From Arthrobacter ipis (lineage in GTDB: Bacteria > Actinomycetota > Actinomycetes > Actinomycetales > Micrococcaceae): a stretch of 64,000 nt of DNA. The notes under the pieces are model-generated. The model was given only the letters and a program-made list of their open reading frames with translations, had not been told where the DNA came from and did no database searches. Both the position numbers and the translations under genes were made by a program. The stretch spans positions 356,222 through 420,221 of the forward strand of contig NZ_JAAOXD010000003.1 of NCBI RefSeq assembly GCF_014694315.1, in the 5' to 3' direction. Positions 33,520-42,082 of the stretch are shown here, piece after piece. Each line of letters starts with the position of its first letter. Position 1 is the first letter of the stretch.

Positions 33520-34884
33520 TCACGGCGGATAGTCCCCTCCGCCCGGCAGTTGCGCCCACGCCCAGAGCCACACCACCCACACGATCTGCAGCAGGACAAA
33601 CATCGTGATCACCGTGCCACGGTAGGCCCGCGACCGGGAAACGAGTGCGGCAGCCAGGGCCAGCGGAAACAGTGGCAGCAGCATGCGGAAGGTGCTGGTC
33701 TGTGGATGCAGGAACACCACGAGGTACCCCATGTAGCACACGCACCACAGCCGGAGTTCTGTGCCCAGCCGGCGCACCGGCTGCGAGGCCATCAGGAGCC
33801 CGAACACCGCTACGAAGACGAACGGTGCCACGAGCCCCAGCACCGGACCGAACAGCTGGATGCCGGTGTCGAACCAGGGTATGAAGGGCACCAGGTCGTG
33901 TCCGCGCCAGACGGTCTCGGTCTTCGTGTACGCCGCGATGTCGCCGGTGGCAGCCCATGCGATGGCGGGCCACGCGAGGGCACCTGCACCGCTGACGGCG
34001 GTCAGCCCGGCGAGGGACCACAGTTCGTTCCGGCCGTGGACCCGGCGCCCCTTGGCGGCCAGTCCGTGGTTCCGCGCCTCGAACCAGGCCTCACCGGCGC
34101 GGAACAGGAACAGGATGCCGATGGTCGCCGCAAACGGAACACCCGTGGGCCGGGAAAGGCACATGGCCATGACCACGGGAATGGCCCACAGGTACCGCCG
34201 GCGGACCACCAGCAGCAGCGCAGCGGCCAGCAGCAGGAGGTTCAGGGATTCCGCGTAAGGCACCTGTAGCACCGGCGAGACGGGAAAGGTGGAGAAGAAC
34301 GCGGCGCCCCACAGGGCCGGAACGTGGGCTGCCTTGGTGCGGAACAGCAGGTAGACCACCAGCGAGGCCGCCAGTCCGGCGAGCATCGCAATCAGGATGA
34401 GGGCGGCGGCGGGGCCCATGCCCGTGGCAGTGGAGAGCATCCGCCCCAGCGTTGGAAACAGCGGATAGAACGCCCAGGTGTTCTCCTGCACGTTGCCGGC
34501 CGCATCCACCGGCAGTTCGTTGGGGTACCCGCCGGTCATGACGGATTCGTACCACCGCGCGTCCCAGATGTTGATGAAGTTCCAGTAGTCGGGCTTGGCC
34601 GGGAACCAGGGGTTGAATCCCTGGTGCAGGGCGGCCGACATGAAGATGGAGGCACTGACCAGCCGCGCGGCCACGTACACCGCGGCCACTTGGGCCCACC
34701 ACGGCCAGCGGGCCAGGCGGCCGCCGAGCTGTGTCGCGGCGGTCCGGAACGCCTTGTCCAGTCGTGTCCCGTCCAGTCGTGTCCCGTCCAGCCGTGTCCC
34801 GTCCGCCCGCGTCCCGTGATTCGGCGACGGGGGTTCGGCTTTTGCTGGCGGCAAGGGGCCCGGGGGCGGCATTGGGGAGCTCAC
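33520..34884 (-). CDS. Multi-pass membrane protein, PIG-V-type mannosyltransferase-like
   Basis: 454 residues with about ten hydrophobic segments. After a proline-rich and repeat-bearing N-terminus comes WWAQVAAVYVAARLVSASIFMSAA, then the luminal motif NFINIWDARWYESVMTGGYP, in which the acidic WDARWY resembles the catalytic D of GT-C glycosyltransferases such as PIG-V/GPI mannosyltransferase II. Further blocks: AFYPLFPTLGRML, VPYAESLNLLLLAAALLL, LSRPTGVPFAATIGILFLF. Inference: lipid-linked mannose transfer to a cell-envelope glycan. GTG 34884 overlaps the DivIVA-like stop (GTGA). Residues about 24-43 are a DGTRL repeat. Confidence 0.82.
   Translation of the reverse strand: MSSPMPPPGPLPPAKAEPPSPNHGTRADGTRLDGTRLDGTRLDKAFRTAATQLGGRLARWPWWAQVAAVYVAARLVSASIFMSAALHQGFNPWFPAKPDYWNFINIWDARWYESVMTGGYPNELPVDAAGNVQENTWAFYPLFPTLGRMLSTATGMGPAAALILIAMLAGLAASLVVYLLFRTKAAHVPALWGAAFFSTFPVSPVLQVPYAESLNLLLLAAALLLVVRRRYLWAIPVVMAMCLSRPTGVPFAATIGILFLFRAGEAWFEARNHGLAAKGRRVHGRNELWSLAGLTAVSGAGALAWPAIAWAATGDIAAYTKTETVWRGHDLVPFIPWFDTGIQLFGPVLGLVAPFVFVAVFGLLMASQPVRRLGTELRLWCVCYMGYLVVFLHPQTSTFRMLLPLFPLALAAALVSRSRAYRGTVITMFVLLQIVWVVWLWAWAQLPGGGDYPP
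34756..34815 (-). repeat. 15-bp tandem repeat in membrane protein N-terminus
   Basis: Four 15-base units (34756-34770, 34771-34785, 34786-34800, 34801-34815) of GTCCAGTCGTGTCCC, the first two identical. They encode DGTRLDGTRLDGTRLD/ADGTR ahead of the first membrane helix. Confidence 0.9.
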
Positions 34885-35351
34885 GTCCGGTCCTCGGCGG
34901 CCGCGCGTGCGGCGGGGGCCGATTGTTGTCCCGGGGCCACCTGTTCGGCGGGGGCCAATTGTTCTGCGGGGGCCAATTGGGCGGCCGGCTGTTCGCCAGC
35001 GGCCAGTGGTGCGGCAGAGGCACGCAGCTGCTCGCGGAGGCTTTCTATTTCGGCGTTCCTGGCAGCCAGCTGGTCGCGCAGGTCGTCCAGCACCTGGTCC
35101 ACCTGGTCCATCCGGTAACCCCGCAATCCCAGCGCAAACCGGACCTGGTCGACGTCGGCCGGTTTTGCGTTGTCGGGGAGCAGCACGGGCGGCAGGGACG
35201 CCACGGGTTCATCGAATCCGTCCTTGAAGCCGTCTCTTTCGAGAGGCGTGCGGGCGCGTTTCCTCCGCAGCATGCCCGCCCCGAGGTCGGTCCCGATGAG
35301 GGCGGTGGCTCCAATCAGGACGATGGCGAGGAAAACCAGGAAGAAACTCAC
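34881..35351 (-). CDS. Membrane-anchored DivIVA-domain protein
   Basis: 156 residues from GTG 35351, supported by a CACGAT box ending eight bases upstream. One N-terminal membrane helix (SFFLVFLAIVLIGATALIG), a basic patch (RRKRARTPLER), then FALGLRGYRMDQVDQVLDDLRDQLAARNAEIESLREQL, the DivIVA/Wag31 signature with a coiled coil. The tail is Ala/Gln/Pro-rich with a six-residue repeat (QLAPAE). DivIVA-type proteins mark cell poles and septa and recruit envelope synthesis. The downstream overlapping gene encodes a possible envelope glycosyltransferase, which fits that role. Confidence 0.82.
   Translation of the reverse strand: MSFFLVFLAIVLIGATALIGTDLGAGMLRRKRARTPLERDGFKDGFDEPVASLPPVLLPDNAKPADVDQVRFALGLRGYRMDQVDQVLDDLRDQLAARNAEIESLREQLRASAAPLAAGEQPAAQLAPAEQLAPAEQVAPGQQSAPAARAAAEDRT
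34933..34986 (-). repeat. 18-bp tandem repeat in DivIVA-like tail
   Basis: Three 18-base units (34933-34950, 34951-34968, 34969-34986) of type GGGGCCAATTGTTCTGCG, in frame, encoding QLAPAE/QVAPGQ. Confidence 0.8.
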
Positions 35352-35431
35352 ACCACTAATCGTGCCAGACGCAGCCCCGCCGGCCGCCTTACCCAAGCGG
35401 CCGCTGCCCGGGCCGCCCGCCCGGGCTGCTG

Positions 35432-36217
35432 CTACTCGGGGCGCTGGTCCTCGTCGGAGGACGGCGCCCGGACATGGCCATGGAGGACAAAATTCACGGC
35501 TTCCTCGGGTGTGTCCACCACCTGGATGAGGTCCAGGTCCTTTTCCGAGACCATTCCCTCAGCCACCAGGGTTCCCCTGATCCATTCGATCATCGGACCC
35601 CAGAATGACGCGCCCAGCAGGACGATGGGGAACGAAGTCACCTTTTGCGTCTGGACGAGGACCATGGCTTCGAAGAGCTCGTCAAGGGTACCGAGGCCGC
35701 CGGGAAGAACAATGAAGCCCTGGGCGTACTTCACGAACATGGTCTTCCGCGCGAAGAAATAGCGGAAGTTGATGCCGAGGTCCACCCACTGGTTCAGGCC
35801 CTGCTCGAACGGCAGCTCGATGCCGAGGCCAACGGAAACGCCGTTGCCTTCCACCGCTCCCCTGTTGGCGGCTTCCATCGAGCCCGGTCCGCCGCCGGTG
35901 ATGACGGCCACGCCGGCTTCGGCCAGTTTGCGCCCCACGTCGACGCCCATGTCGTAGAACGCGCTGCCGGGCTTGGTCCGCGCGGAGCCGAAGACGCTGA
36001 CCGCCTGGCCCAGGTCGGAGAGGGCACCGAAACCTTCCACGAACTCGCTCTGGATCCGCATGACCCGCCAGGGATCGGTGTGGATGAAGTGGCCGGGGCC
36101 CTTGGTGTCGAGGAGCCGCTGATCCGACATCTCCACGGCAGCCTGCTTGCGGCGCAGTTCTAGGGGCCCTTTCCGGCGGGGCTGTACTGATTTTGACGGA
36201 TCTGCGTTGATGCTCAT
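35432..36217 (-). CDS. LOG-family nucleotide phosphoribohydrolase-like protein
   Basis: 261 residues, TIGR00730/lysine-decarboxylase-like family. Motifs: VSVFGSARTKPGSAFYDMG, GGGPGSMEAANRGA and PGGLGTLDELFEAM, the PGGxGTxxE signature that defines LOG enzymes cleaving nucleoside 5'-monophosphates (cytokinin-activating in plants and some actinobacteria). The real substrate here is unknown. ATG 36217 lies exactly seven bases after TAGCCT, so it is leaderless. Divergent from gluABCD. Confidence 0.9.
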   Translation of the reverse strand: MSINADPSKSVQPRRKGPLELRRKQAAVEMSDQRLLDTKGPGHFIHTDPWRVMRIQSEFVEGFGALSDLGQAVSVFGSARTKPGSAFYDMGVDVGRKLAEAGVAVITGGGPGSMEAANRGAVEGNGVSVGLGIELPFEQGLNQWVDLGINFRYFFARKTMFVKYAQGFIVLPGGLGTLDELFEAMVLVQTQKVTSFPIVLLGASFWGPMIEWIRGTLVAEGMVSEKDLDLIQVVDTPEEAVNFVLHGHVRAPSSDEDQRPE

Positions 36218-36223
36218 CCCCCA

Positions 36224-36229
36224 AGGCTA
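36224..36229 (-). promoter_or_regulatory. Leaderless -10 box of the LOG gene
   Basis: TAGCCT on the minus strand, last T at -7 relative to the ATG. Confidence 0.6.
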
Positions 36230-36310
36230 ACCTGCTGACCTGCAGGTATCTCTTGAATTACGATCGGCGGGAAGTTGGGGTGATTCCGGTCATAACCGGG
36301 CAATGTTCGC

Positions 36311-36316
36311 TAGATT
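36311..36316 (+). promoter_or_regulatory. -10 box of gluABCD, leader of about one base
   Basis: TAGATT ends eight bases before the gluA ATG at 36324; no ribosome-binding site is visible. Confidence 0.55.
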
Positions 36317-36323
36317 CTTACTT

Positions 36324-37079
36324 ATGACTACTCAACTGCCCGGCGATGCACTCGTCTCTCTGAATGCCGTCAACAAGCATTACGGTCAGCTGCACGTTCT
36401 GAAGGACATCAACCTCCAGGTCCGCAAGGGCGAGGTGGTTGTGGTCATCGGCCCGTCAGGTTCGGGGAAGTCCACGCTGTGCCGGGCGATCAACCGGCTG
36501 GAAACCATCGACGACGGCGACATCGCCATTGACGGCAAGCAGCTGCCCGAGGAGGGCAAGGAGCTCGCCCGGCTGCGCGCCGACGTCGGCATGGTGTTCC
36601 AGTCGTTCAACCTGTTCGCGCACAAGACCATCCTGGAGAACGTGACGCTTGGCCCCATCAAGGTCAAGGGCGTATCCAAGGCGGAGGCTGACAAGGAGGC
36701 CATGGCCCTGCTCGAGCGCGTTGGCGTGGGCCACCAGGCGCCCAAGCTCCCGGCTCAGCTCTCCGGCGGCCAGCAGCAGCGTGTGGCCATCGCACGTGCC
36801 CTCGCCATGAAGCCCAAGGTCATGCTGTTCGACGAGCCCACTTCTGCGCTCGACCCCGAGATGATCAACGAGGTCCTGGACGTCATGATCCAGCTGGCCA
36901 AGGAGGGCATGACCATGATCGTGGTGACCCACGAGATGGGCTTCGCCCGCAAGGCCGCCGACCGTGTGGTGTTCATGGCTGACGGACAAATCGTGGAGGA
37001 CGCCACTCCGGAAGAGTTCTTCACCAATCCCCAGAGCAGCCGTGCCAAGGACTTCCTGTCCAAGCTGCTCACGCACTGA
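36324..37079 (+). CDS. gluA: Glutamate ABC transporter, ATP-binding protein
   Basis: 251-residue ATPase of a polar amino acid importer. Walker [20 protein letters not shown]-loop [27 protein letters not shown], signature [16 protein letters not shown], Walker [16 protein letters not shown] and H-loop [19 protein letters not shown]. The order ATPase, binding protein, two permeases matches gluABCD of corynebacteria. ATG 36324 is used rather than the ATG at 36303, because the promoter lies between them. Confidence 0.94.
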   Translation: MTTQLPGDALVSLNAVNKHYGQLHVLKDINLQVRKGEVVVVIGPSGSGKSTLCRAINRLETIDDGDIAIDGKQLPEEGKELARLRADVGMVFQSFNLFAHKTILENVTLGPIKVKGVSKAEADKEAMALLERVGVGHQAPKLPAQLSGGQQQRVAIARALAMKPKVMLFDEPTSALDPEMINEVLDVMIQLAKEGMTMIVVTHEMGFARKAADRVVFMADGQIVEDATPEEFFTNPQSSRAKDFLSKLLTH

Positions 37080-37167
37080 CAACCGCTCCAGCAGTCCCCA
37101 CCAACTTCAAGACCACCCGATTTCGCACCCAGGCCGTCACCGGCGGCCGCCCAATGAAAGGAATGTC

Positions 37168-38055
37168 ATGAAGGCATTTTTGACCCGAAGGAAATCCCTT
37201 CTGGCAGCAGCATCCGCGGCCATCGCTCTTACACTGAGCGCTTGCGGCGGCGGCGGCACCGGGACCGGGTCCAACCCCACGCCGGTCGAAAAGCCCAGCT
37301 TCGCTGCAGGCACCACCATGGAAAAGATCGCCTCGGCCGGCAAGGTGACCATCGGCACCAAGTTCGACCAGCCGCTGTTCGGCCAGAAGGGCCTGGACGG
37401 CAAGCCTGTCGGTTTCGACGTCGAAATCGGCAAGTTGCTCGCCGCCAAGCTGGGCGTTCCCGCGGACAAGATCGAATGGGTCGAGACCGTCTCCGCCAAC
37501 CGCGAGCAATTCATCAAGCAGGGCAAGGTGGATCTGATCGTGGCCACCTACACCATCAATGACAAGCGCAAGACCGAAGTCGACTTCGCCGGCCCGTACT
37601 ACGAAGCCGGCCAGGCGCTGATGGTGAACAAGGACAACACGTCCATCACCAAGCCCGAGGACGTCAAGGGCAAGAACGTCTGCTCCGTGACGGGCTCCAC
37701 CCCGGCTTCCACCATCGTGGAGAAGTACGGCGCAGTCCTCGTTCCGGCCGCGACTTACTCGGCGTGCCTCGAGCCGCTCCGCAACAAGCAGGTTGAAGCC
37801 GTCACCACGGACAACGTCATCCTGGCGGGCTTCGTCAACAAGGAACCGGACGCGTTCAAGCTGGCTTCCGACGAGACCTTCACCAAGGAGCCTTACGGCA
37901 TCGGCCTGAAGAAGGGCGACACCGAGTTCCGCAACTGGATCAACGACCAGCTGGAAAGCTTCTCCAAGGACGGCTCCTACAAGAAGGCCTGGGAAGACAC
38001 GGCCGGCGCGGTCATCAAGACGGCACCGGAACTTCCGGCCATCGACCGCTACTAA
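37168..38055 (+). CDS. gluB: Glutamate-binding lipoprotein
   Basis: 295 residues. Signal peptide with lipobox LTLSACGGG (lipid-anchored Cys about 27) and the family-3 solute-binding fold: GKVTIGTKFDQPLFGQKGLDGKPVGFDVEIGKLLAAKLG, VETVSANREQFIKQGKVDLIVATYTINDKRK, NVCSVTGSTPAST. AAAGGA lies upstream of the ATG. The strong hairpin after the stop (38065-38110) probably raises gluB transcript over the permease genes. Confidence 0.94.
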   Translation: MKAFLTRRKSLLAAASAAIALTLSACGGGGTGTGSNPTPVEKPSFAAGTTMEKIASAGKVTIGTKFDQPLFGQKGLDGKPVGFDVEIGKLLAAKLGVPADKIEWVETVSANREQFIKQGKVDLIVATYTINDKRKTEVDFAGPYYEAGQALMVNKDNTSITKPEDVKGKNVCSVTGSTPASTIVEKYGAVLVPAATYSACLEPLRNKQVEAVTTDNVILAGFVNKEPDAFKLASDETFTKEPYGIGLKKGDTEFRNWINDQLESFSKDGSYKKAWEDTAGAVIKTAPELPAIDRY

Positions 38056-38064
38056 GACGATCGT

Positions 38065-38110
38065 GGCGGTTACCGGCGGCTGTGCATGCCACAGCCTGCC
38101 GGTAACCGCC
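38065..38110 (+). terminator. Hairpin between gluB and gluC (attenuator or mRNA stabiliser)
   Basis: 13-bp outer stem GGCGGTTACCGGC/GCCGGTAACCGCC with an inner GCTGTG/CACAGC, followed by GCTTCCGTTTTCC. The T tract is short, so some transcripts should read through into gluC. Confidence 0.8.
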
Positions 38111-38155
38111 GCTTCCGTTTTCCGCACATTCCCCTGAACGCAGCTAAAGGACCCT

Positions 38156-38806
38156 ATGGACGTCATCATTGAGAGCCTGCCCCAATACTGGGACGGCTTT
38201 CTCAGAACCCTGTTCCTGGCCGCCGTTTCCGGCATCATCGCCTTGGTGGCAGGCACGCTGCTGGCCGCCGCCCGCGTCTCCCCTGTTGCAGCACTCCGCG
38301 GCTTCAGCATGGCGTACGTGGAGGTGGTTCGTAACACCCCGCTGACCATTGCCTTCTTTTTCGCGGCGGTGGTCCTTCCCCGCCTGGGCGTGACCTTCCA
38401 GCAGTTCGAAATCGCGGCCATTATCGCCCTGAGCGCCTACACTTCCGCCTTCATTGCCGAGGCTGTGCGCTCGGGCGTGAACAGCGTTCCGGTCGGCCAG
38501 GCCGAGGCAGCCCGCAGCATAGGCATGAAGTTCGGCCAGGTGCTCTCCCTCATCATCCTTCCGCAGGCGCTCCGCACCGTGATCCCGCCGATGATCAACA
38601 TCCTCATTGCGCTCGTCAAGAACTCTTCGGTTGCCGGCGCCTTTTACGTGCTGGAGCTGTTCGGCTACGGCAAGCAGCTGGCCAACGACCATGGTGACGC
38701 CGTCATGTGGGTGCTGGTGGGCGTTGCCTTCTTCTATCTCCTGATCACCGTGCCGCTGGGCTACCTCGCCCACCAGGTCGAACGAAAGGTGGCGATCGCA
38801 CGATGA
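38156..38806 (+). CDS. gluC: Glutamate ABC transporter permease
   Basis: 216 residues with the amino-acid permease architecture: helices LFLAAVSGIIALVAGTLLAAA, LTIAFFFAAVVLP, IIALSAYTSAFIAEAVRSGVNSVPVGQAEAARSIG (the EAA loop that contacts the ATPase), and a last helix MWVLVGVAFFYLLITVPLGYLAHQVE. AAAGGA precedes ATG 38156. Its stop overlaps the gluD start (ATGA). Confidence 0.93.
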   Translation: MDVIIESLPQYWDGFLRTLFLAAVSGIIALVAGTLLAAARVSPVAALRGFSMAYVEVVRNTPLTIAFFFAAVVLPRLGVTFQQFEIAAIIALSAYTSAFIAEAVRSGVNSVPVGQAEAARSIGMKFGQVLSLIILPQALRTVIPPMINILIALVKNSSVAGAFYVLELFGYGKQLANDHGDAVMWVLVGVAFFYLLITVPLGYLAHQVERKVAIAR

Positions 38807-39642
38807 GTTCGGTTCTCTACGACGTCCCCGGCCCCAAGGCCCGCCGCGTCTCGCTGATCGGGTCCGTGATCGGCGTCGTGCTGATCGCTGCCCTGCTGGC
38901 CTGGGCCATCATGACCCTGGCCCAACAGGGGATCTTCCAGGCACAGCGCTGGGCGATCTTCGGCCAGGCTGATGTCTGGTCGCTGATCGCCAACGGCATC
39001 GGCGCGACGCTGGCCGCGGCGGCCATCGCAGCGGTCATCGCCTTTCCGCTGGGGCTTCTGCTGTGCCTGATGCGCATCTCCGACGTCGCCTGGGTCAGGA
39101 TTCCCACCAGGATCGTGCTCGAGTTCCTGCGCGGCATGCCTGTGGTCCTGATGATGCTGTTCGTGCTGCTGGTCTTCGCCACCAGCTCGTTCATTGCCGT
39201 GGTGGCCGGCCTGGTCCTCTACAACGCCGCGATCTTCGCGGAGATCATCCGCGCAGGCATCCAGTCCCTCCCCCGCGGCCAGCGCGAAGCGGGATTGGCG
39301 ATCGGCCTGACCAGCTTCCAGTCCCGGCTGACCATCGAACTGCCCCAGGCGGTTCGACGCATGCTGCCGTCCCTCGTGGCCCAGCTGGTGGTCCTGCTGA
39401 AGGACACGTCGCTGGGGTACATCGTTGCCTACGGTGAACTGCTGCGCGCTGTGCAGGTGATGGCGGACTTCCTGGGCCCGCAGTTCCTGTTCCCGGTCTT
39501 CTTCGTGGCCGCGGCCATCTACATCGCCATCAACCTGGCTGTGTCACGGCTGGCCATCTGGATCGAGCGGCGTGGGTCCAAGAAGGCCGCCGGCGGAGTG
39601 GCGAAGGCCCCCACGGCCGGCGTGTCCACCGTGGTGAAGTAA
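38803..39642 (+). CDS. gluD: Glutamate ABC transporter permease
   Basis: 279 residues, second permease. An N-terminal helix (VSLIGSVIGVVLIAALLAWAIMTLAQQ) is followed by the five-helix permease core with EIIRAGIQSLPRGQREAGLAIGLTSFQSRLTIELPQAVRRMLP as EAA loop. Ends with a charged Lys/Ala tail. Starts at the ATG overlapping the gluC stop, and the operon is closed by the terminator at 39661. Confidence 0.93.
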   Translation: MSSVLYDVPGPKARRVSLIGSVIGVVLIAALLAWAIMTLAQQGIFQAQRWAIFGQADVWSLIANGIGATLAAAAIAAVIAFPLGLLLCLMRISDVAWVRIPTRIVLEFLRGMPVVLMMLFVLLVFATSSFIAVVAGLVLYNAAIFAEIIRAGIQSLPRGQREAGLAIGLTSFQSRLTIELPQAVRRMLPSLVAQLVVLLKDTSLGYIVAYGELLRAVQVMADFLGPQFLFPVFFVAAAIYIAINLAVSRLAIWIERRGSKKAAGGVAKAPTAGVSTVVK

Positions 39643-39660
39643 AACGGCAGGCACCTACAG

Positions 39661-39696
39661 CGAAGGGTCCGCAGCCAACCGGCTGCGGACCCTTCG
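39661..39696. terminator. Terminator after gluD
   Basis: 16-bp perfect stem CGAAGGGTCCGCAGCC/GGCTGCGGACCCTTCG with an AACC loop. The T run is poor (TGTCTAT), but the stem is very stable and also serves the convergent dapE. Confidence 0.85.
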
Positions 39697-39713
39697 TGTC
39701 TATCGGCCGATAC

Positions 39714-40835
39714 TCAGGACAGCCACGTCTGCAGCGCGCGCAGGCAGGTGCGGACGGCTTCGGCCTCCACATGTTCGTTGTCCTTGTGGGCCAGCAGCGC
39801 GTCGCCGGGCCCGAAGTTCACGGCGGGGATGCCCAGTTCGCTGAAGCGGGCGACGTCGGTCCAGCCGTATTTGGGTTTCGGATCGCCGCCCACGGCCGCA
39901 ACGAAGGACGCGGCGGCAGGGTGGTTCAGTCCCGGGCGCGCGCCGGCGGCGCTGTCAGTACGGACCACGTCGAACCCGTCCAGCAGCGCGCGCACGTGCT
40001 CTTCAGCCTGGTCGGGGGTCTTGTCCGGGGCGAAGCGGTAGTTGATCTCCACGACGCAGCGGTCCGGGATAACGTTGCCGGCGGTGCCGCCGTGGATCTT
40101 CACCGCGTTCAGGCTTTCGCGGTAGTCCAGCCCGTCAACAGTCACGGTCTGCGGGCTGTACGCCGCGAGGCGTTCCAGGATGGGCGCGGCGGCGTGGATG
40201 GCGTTGCGGCCCATCCAGGCCCGGGCGGAGTGCGCAGCCTCACCGGAGGTGGTGGCGTGGAACCGCATGGTGCCGTTGCAGCCGCCCTCGACGGTGCCGT
40301 CGGTCGGTTCGAGGAGGATGGCAAAGTCGCCGCCGAGGAGCCCGCCGTGGTTCCGCACCAGCCGGCCGAGCCCGCTCTTGACGGCCTCCACCTCCTCATG
40401 GTCGTAGAACACGAAGGTGACGTCCTTGCCCGGTTCCGCCCCGCCGTCGAACATTGAAGCTGCCAGCGCAAGCTGGACCGCAACGCCGCCCTTCATGTCC
40501 GTGGCGCCGCGGCCGTACAGAACGCCGTCGCCGGGGACCCCGGACGGCCAGGTGGACGGCACCGTTCCCAGCGAGTCCTCCGTGACCGGCAGCGGCACGG
40601 TGTCCAGGTGGCCTGCCAGGATGACCCGTTCGCTGCGGCCGAGGTTGGTCCGGGCGATGATGGAGTCGCCGTCACGTACCAGCTCCAAGCCGGGGAGCCG
40701 GCGGAGTGCCGACTCGACGGCGTCCGCAAGCTGGCGCTCGTTGCCGGAGACGCTGTCGATGTCGATGAGCGCGGCGGTCAGCAGTGCCACGTCCTGGCGC
40801 AGGTCAAGGGTTACGGGGGCTGTTTCGGCAATCAC
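39714..40835 (-). CDS. dapE: Succinyl-diaminopimelate desuccinylase
   Basis: Hydrolyses N-succinyl-LL-diaminopimelate in the lysine/peptidoglycan pathway. 373 residues of the M20 metallopeptidase fold: LTAALIDIDSVSGNERQLADAVE, ILAGHLDTVP, YGRGATDMKGGVAV, VFYDHEEVEAVKSGLGRL and EPTDGTVEGGCNGTMRF carry the metal ligands and catalytic Glu. The start GTG 40835 is chosen over ATG 40838, one codon upstream, because TACAGT (40842-40847) ends exactly seven bases before it. Divergent from dapD. Confidence 0.92.
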   Translation of the reverse strand: MIAETAPVTLDLRQDVALLTAALIDIDSVSGNERQLADAVESALRRLPGLELVRDGDSIIARTNLGRSERVILAGHLDTVPLPVTEDSLGTVPSTWPSGVPGDGVLYGRGATDMKGGVAVQLALAASMFDGGAEPGKDVTFVFYDHEEVEAVKSGLGRLVRNHGGLLGGDFAILLEPTDGTVEGGCNGTMRFHATTSGEAAHSARAWMGRNAIHAAAPILERLAAYSPQTVTVDGLDYRESLNAVKIHGGTAGNVIPDRCVVEINYRFAPDKTPDQAEEHVRALLDGFDVVRTDSAAGARPGLNHPAAASFVAAVGGDPKPKYGWTDVARFSELGIPAVNFGPGDALLAHKDNEHVEAEAVRTCLRALQTWLS

Positions 40836-40841
40836 CATCCC

Positions 40842-40847
40842 ACTGTA
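40842..40847 (-). promoter_or_regulatory. Leaderless -10 box of dapE
   Basis: TACAGT on the minus strand puts the transcription start on GTG 40835 rather than on ATG 40838. Confidence 0.5.
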
Positions 40848-40870
40848 TCCCGCCCCTGCCCGTCCCAACC

Positions 40871-40907
40871 GGGTAGCAGCCAGGGCGTTCCCAGCGCCGG
40901 GAACGCC
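40871..40907. repeat. Second copy of the palindromic intergenic repeat
   Basis: GGGTAGCAGC followed by GGCGTTCCC (40884-40892) and GGGAACGCC (40899-40907) matches one half and the core of the 66-bp palindrome at 23034-23099; the right outer arm has decayed. It lies between the divergent dapE and dapD. Confidence 0.8.
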
Positions 40908-40963
40908 GTCACATGCGACTCAGATATGTGCGGACCGGTTTCGGCGCGTGCATGTCGTCTCGA

Positions 40964-40969
40964 TAGACT
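40964..40969 (+). promoter_or_regulatory. Leaderless -10 box of dapD
   Basis: TAGACT ends seven bases before the A of the dapD ATG. Confidence 0.6.
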
Positions 40970-40975
40970 TGGCGC

Positions 40976-42004
40976 ATGACTGAAACCGCTTCTTCCGCCG
41001 TGCCCGCTGCTCAGACACCGCCCGACGGGACCCGTTCGGCCTATGGATTCGGCGTAGCCACCATCGCCACGCGGAACGGCGAAGCCACGGTGCTGGATGC
41101 CTGGTTCCCCGCCCCCGCCCTCGGTGTAGCCGCCGAAAGCCTCCGCGCCGTGGAAAACGCCGACGAAAACCTGACGGACATCGCCGCCGCCGGCACTGAC
41201 GCTGACCGCGGCACCGAGCAGAAGGTGGTGTTCGTCCAGATCAACCTGGACGAGGCCCCGGCGGACACCGCCGATGCCTACCTGCGCCTGCACCTGCTCT
41301 CGCACCGCCTGGTCCGGCCCAACAGCATCAACCTCGACGGCATCTTCGGCAAGCTCCCGAACGTCGTCTGGACCAACTTCGGCCCGTGCGCCGTGGACGG
41401 GTTCGAACTGACCCGCGCCAAGCTGCGCAAGCGCGGCGCGGTCACCGTCTACGGCGTGGACAAGTTCCCGCGCATGGTGGACTACGTCGTGCCGGCGGGC
41501 GTCCGCATTGCCGACGCCGACCGCGTGCGCCTGGGTGCCCACCTCGCCGAAGGCACCACCGTCATGCACGAAGGCTTCGTGAACTTCAACGCCGGCACGC
41601 TGGGAACCTCCATGGTGGAGGGCCGCATTTCCGCCGGCGTGGTGGCCGGCGACGGCACCGACGTCGGCGGCGGTGCCTCGATCATGGGCACCCTCTCCGG
41701 CGGCGGCAAGGAGAAGGTGTCCCTGGGCCAGCGCGTCCTGCTGGGTGCCAACTCCGGCGTGGGCATCAGCATCGGGGACGACTCCGTGGTGGAGGCCGGG
41801 CTGTACGTCACGGCAGGCACCCGCGTCCGTCTTGCCGGGCCCAAGGACGCCGACGGCGAGGACACCAGCAAGATCGTCAAGGCCGTGGAGCTGTCCGGCC
41901 TGCCGAACCTGCTCTTCCGCCGCAACTCCACCACGGGTGAAGTCGAAGTCCTGCCCCGCCAGGGCCAGACCGTGGAACTGAACGACGCCCTGCACGCCAA
42001 CTGA
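40976..42004 (+). CDS. dapD: Tetrahydrodipicolinate N-succinyltransferase
   Basis: Succinylates tetrahydrodipicolinate in lysine/diaminopimelate synthesis. 342 residues of the actinobacterial type: an N-terminal domain ([60 protein letters not shown]), then a left-handed beta-helix of hexapeptide repeats ([79 protein letters not shown]). With dapE and dapC (46.0 kb) it shows that this organism uses the succinylase branch. Confidence 0.95.
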   Translation: MTETASSAVPAAQTPPDGTRSAYGFGVATIATRNGEATVLDAWFPAPALGVAAESLRAVENADENLTDIAAAGTDADRGTEQKVVFVQINLDEAPADTADAYLRLHLLSHRLVRPNSINLDGIFGKLPNVVWTNFGPCAVDGFELTRAKLRKRGAVTVYGVDKFPRMVDYVVPAGVRIADADRVRLGAHLAEGTTVMHEGFVNFNAGTLGTSMVEGRISAGVVAGDGTDVGGGASIMGTLSGGGKEKVSLGQRVLLGANSGVGISIGDDSVVEAGLYVTAGTRVRLAGPKDADGEDTSKIVKAVELSGLPNLLFRRNSTTGEVEVLPRQGQTVELNDALHAN

Positions 42005-42082
42005 CGGCACGCGAACCGACCGTGAGGACAAAGCCGGCACGCCACCCAGACGGGCGTGCCGGCGGATTGCTGGAGTAACAAC

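Noticed and set aside
36217..36324. AAGGCTAACCT upstream of the LOG gene considered as half of a DtxR box
   Set aside because: The second half is missing, and the sequence is fully explained as the TAGCCT -10 box.
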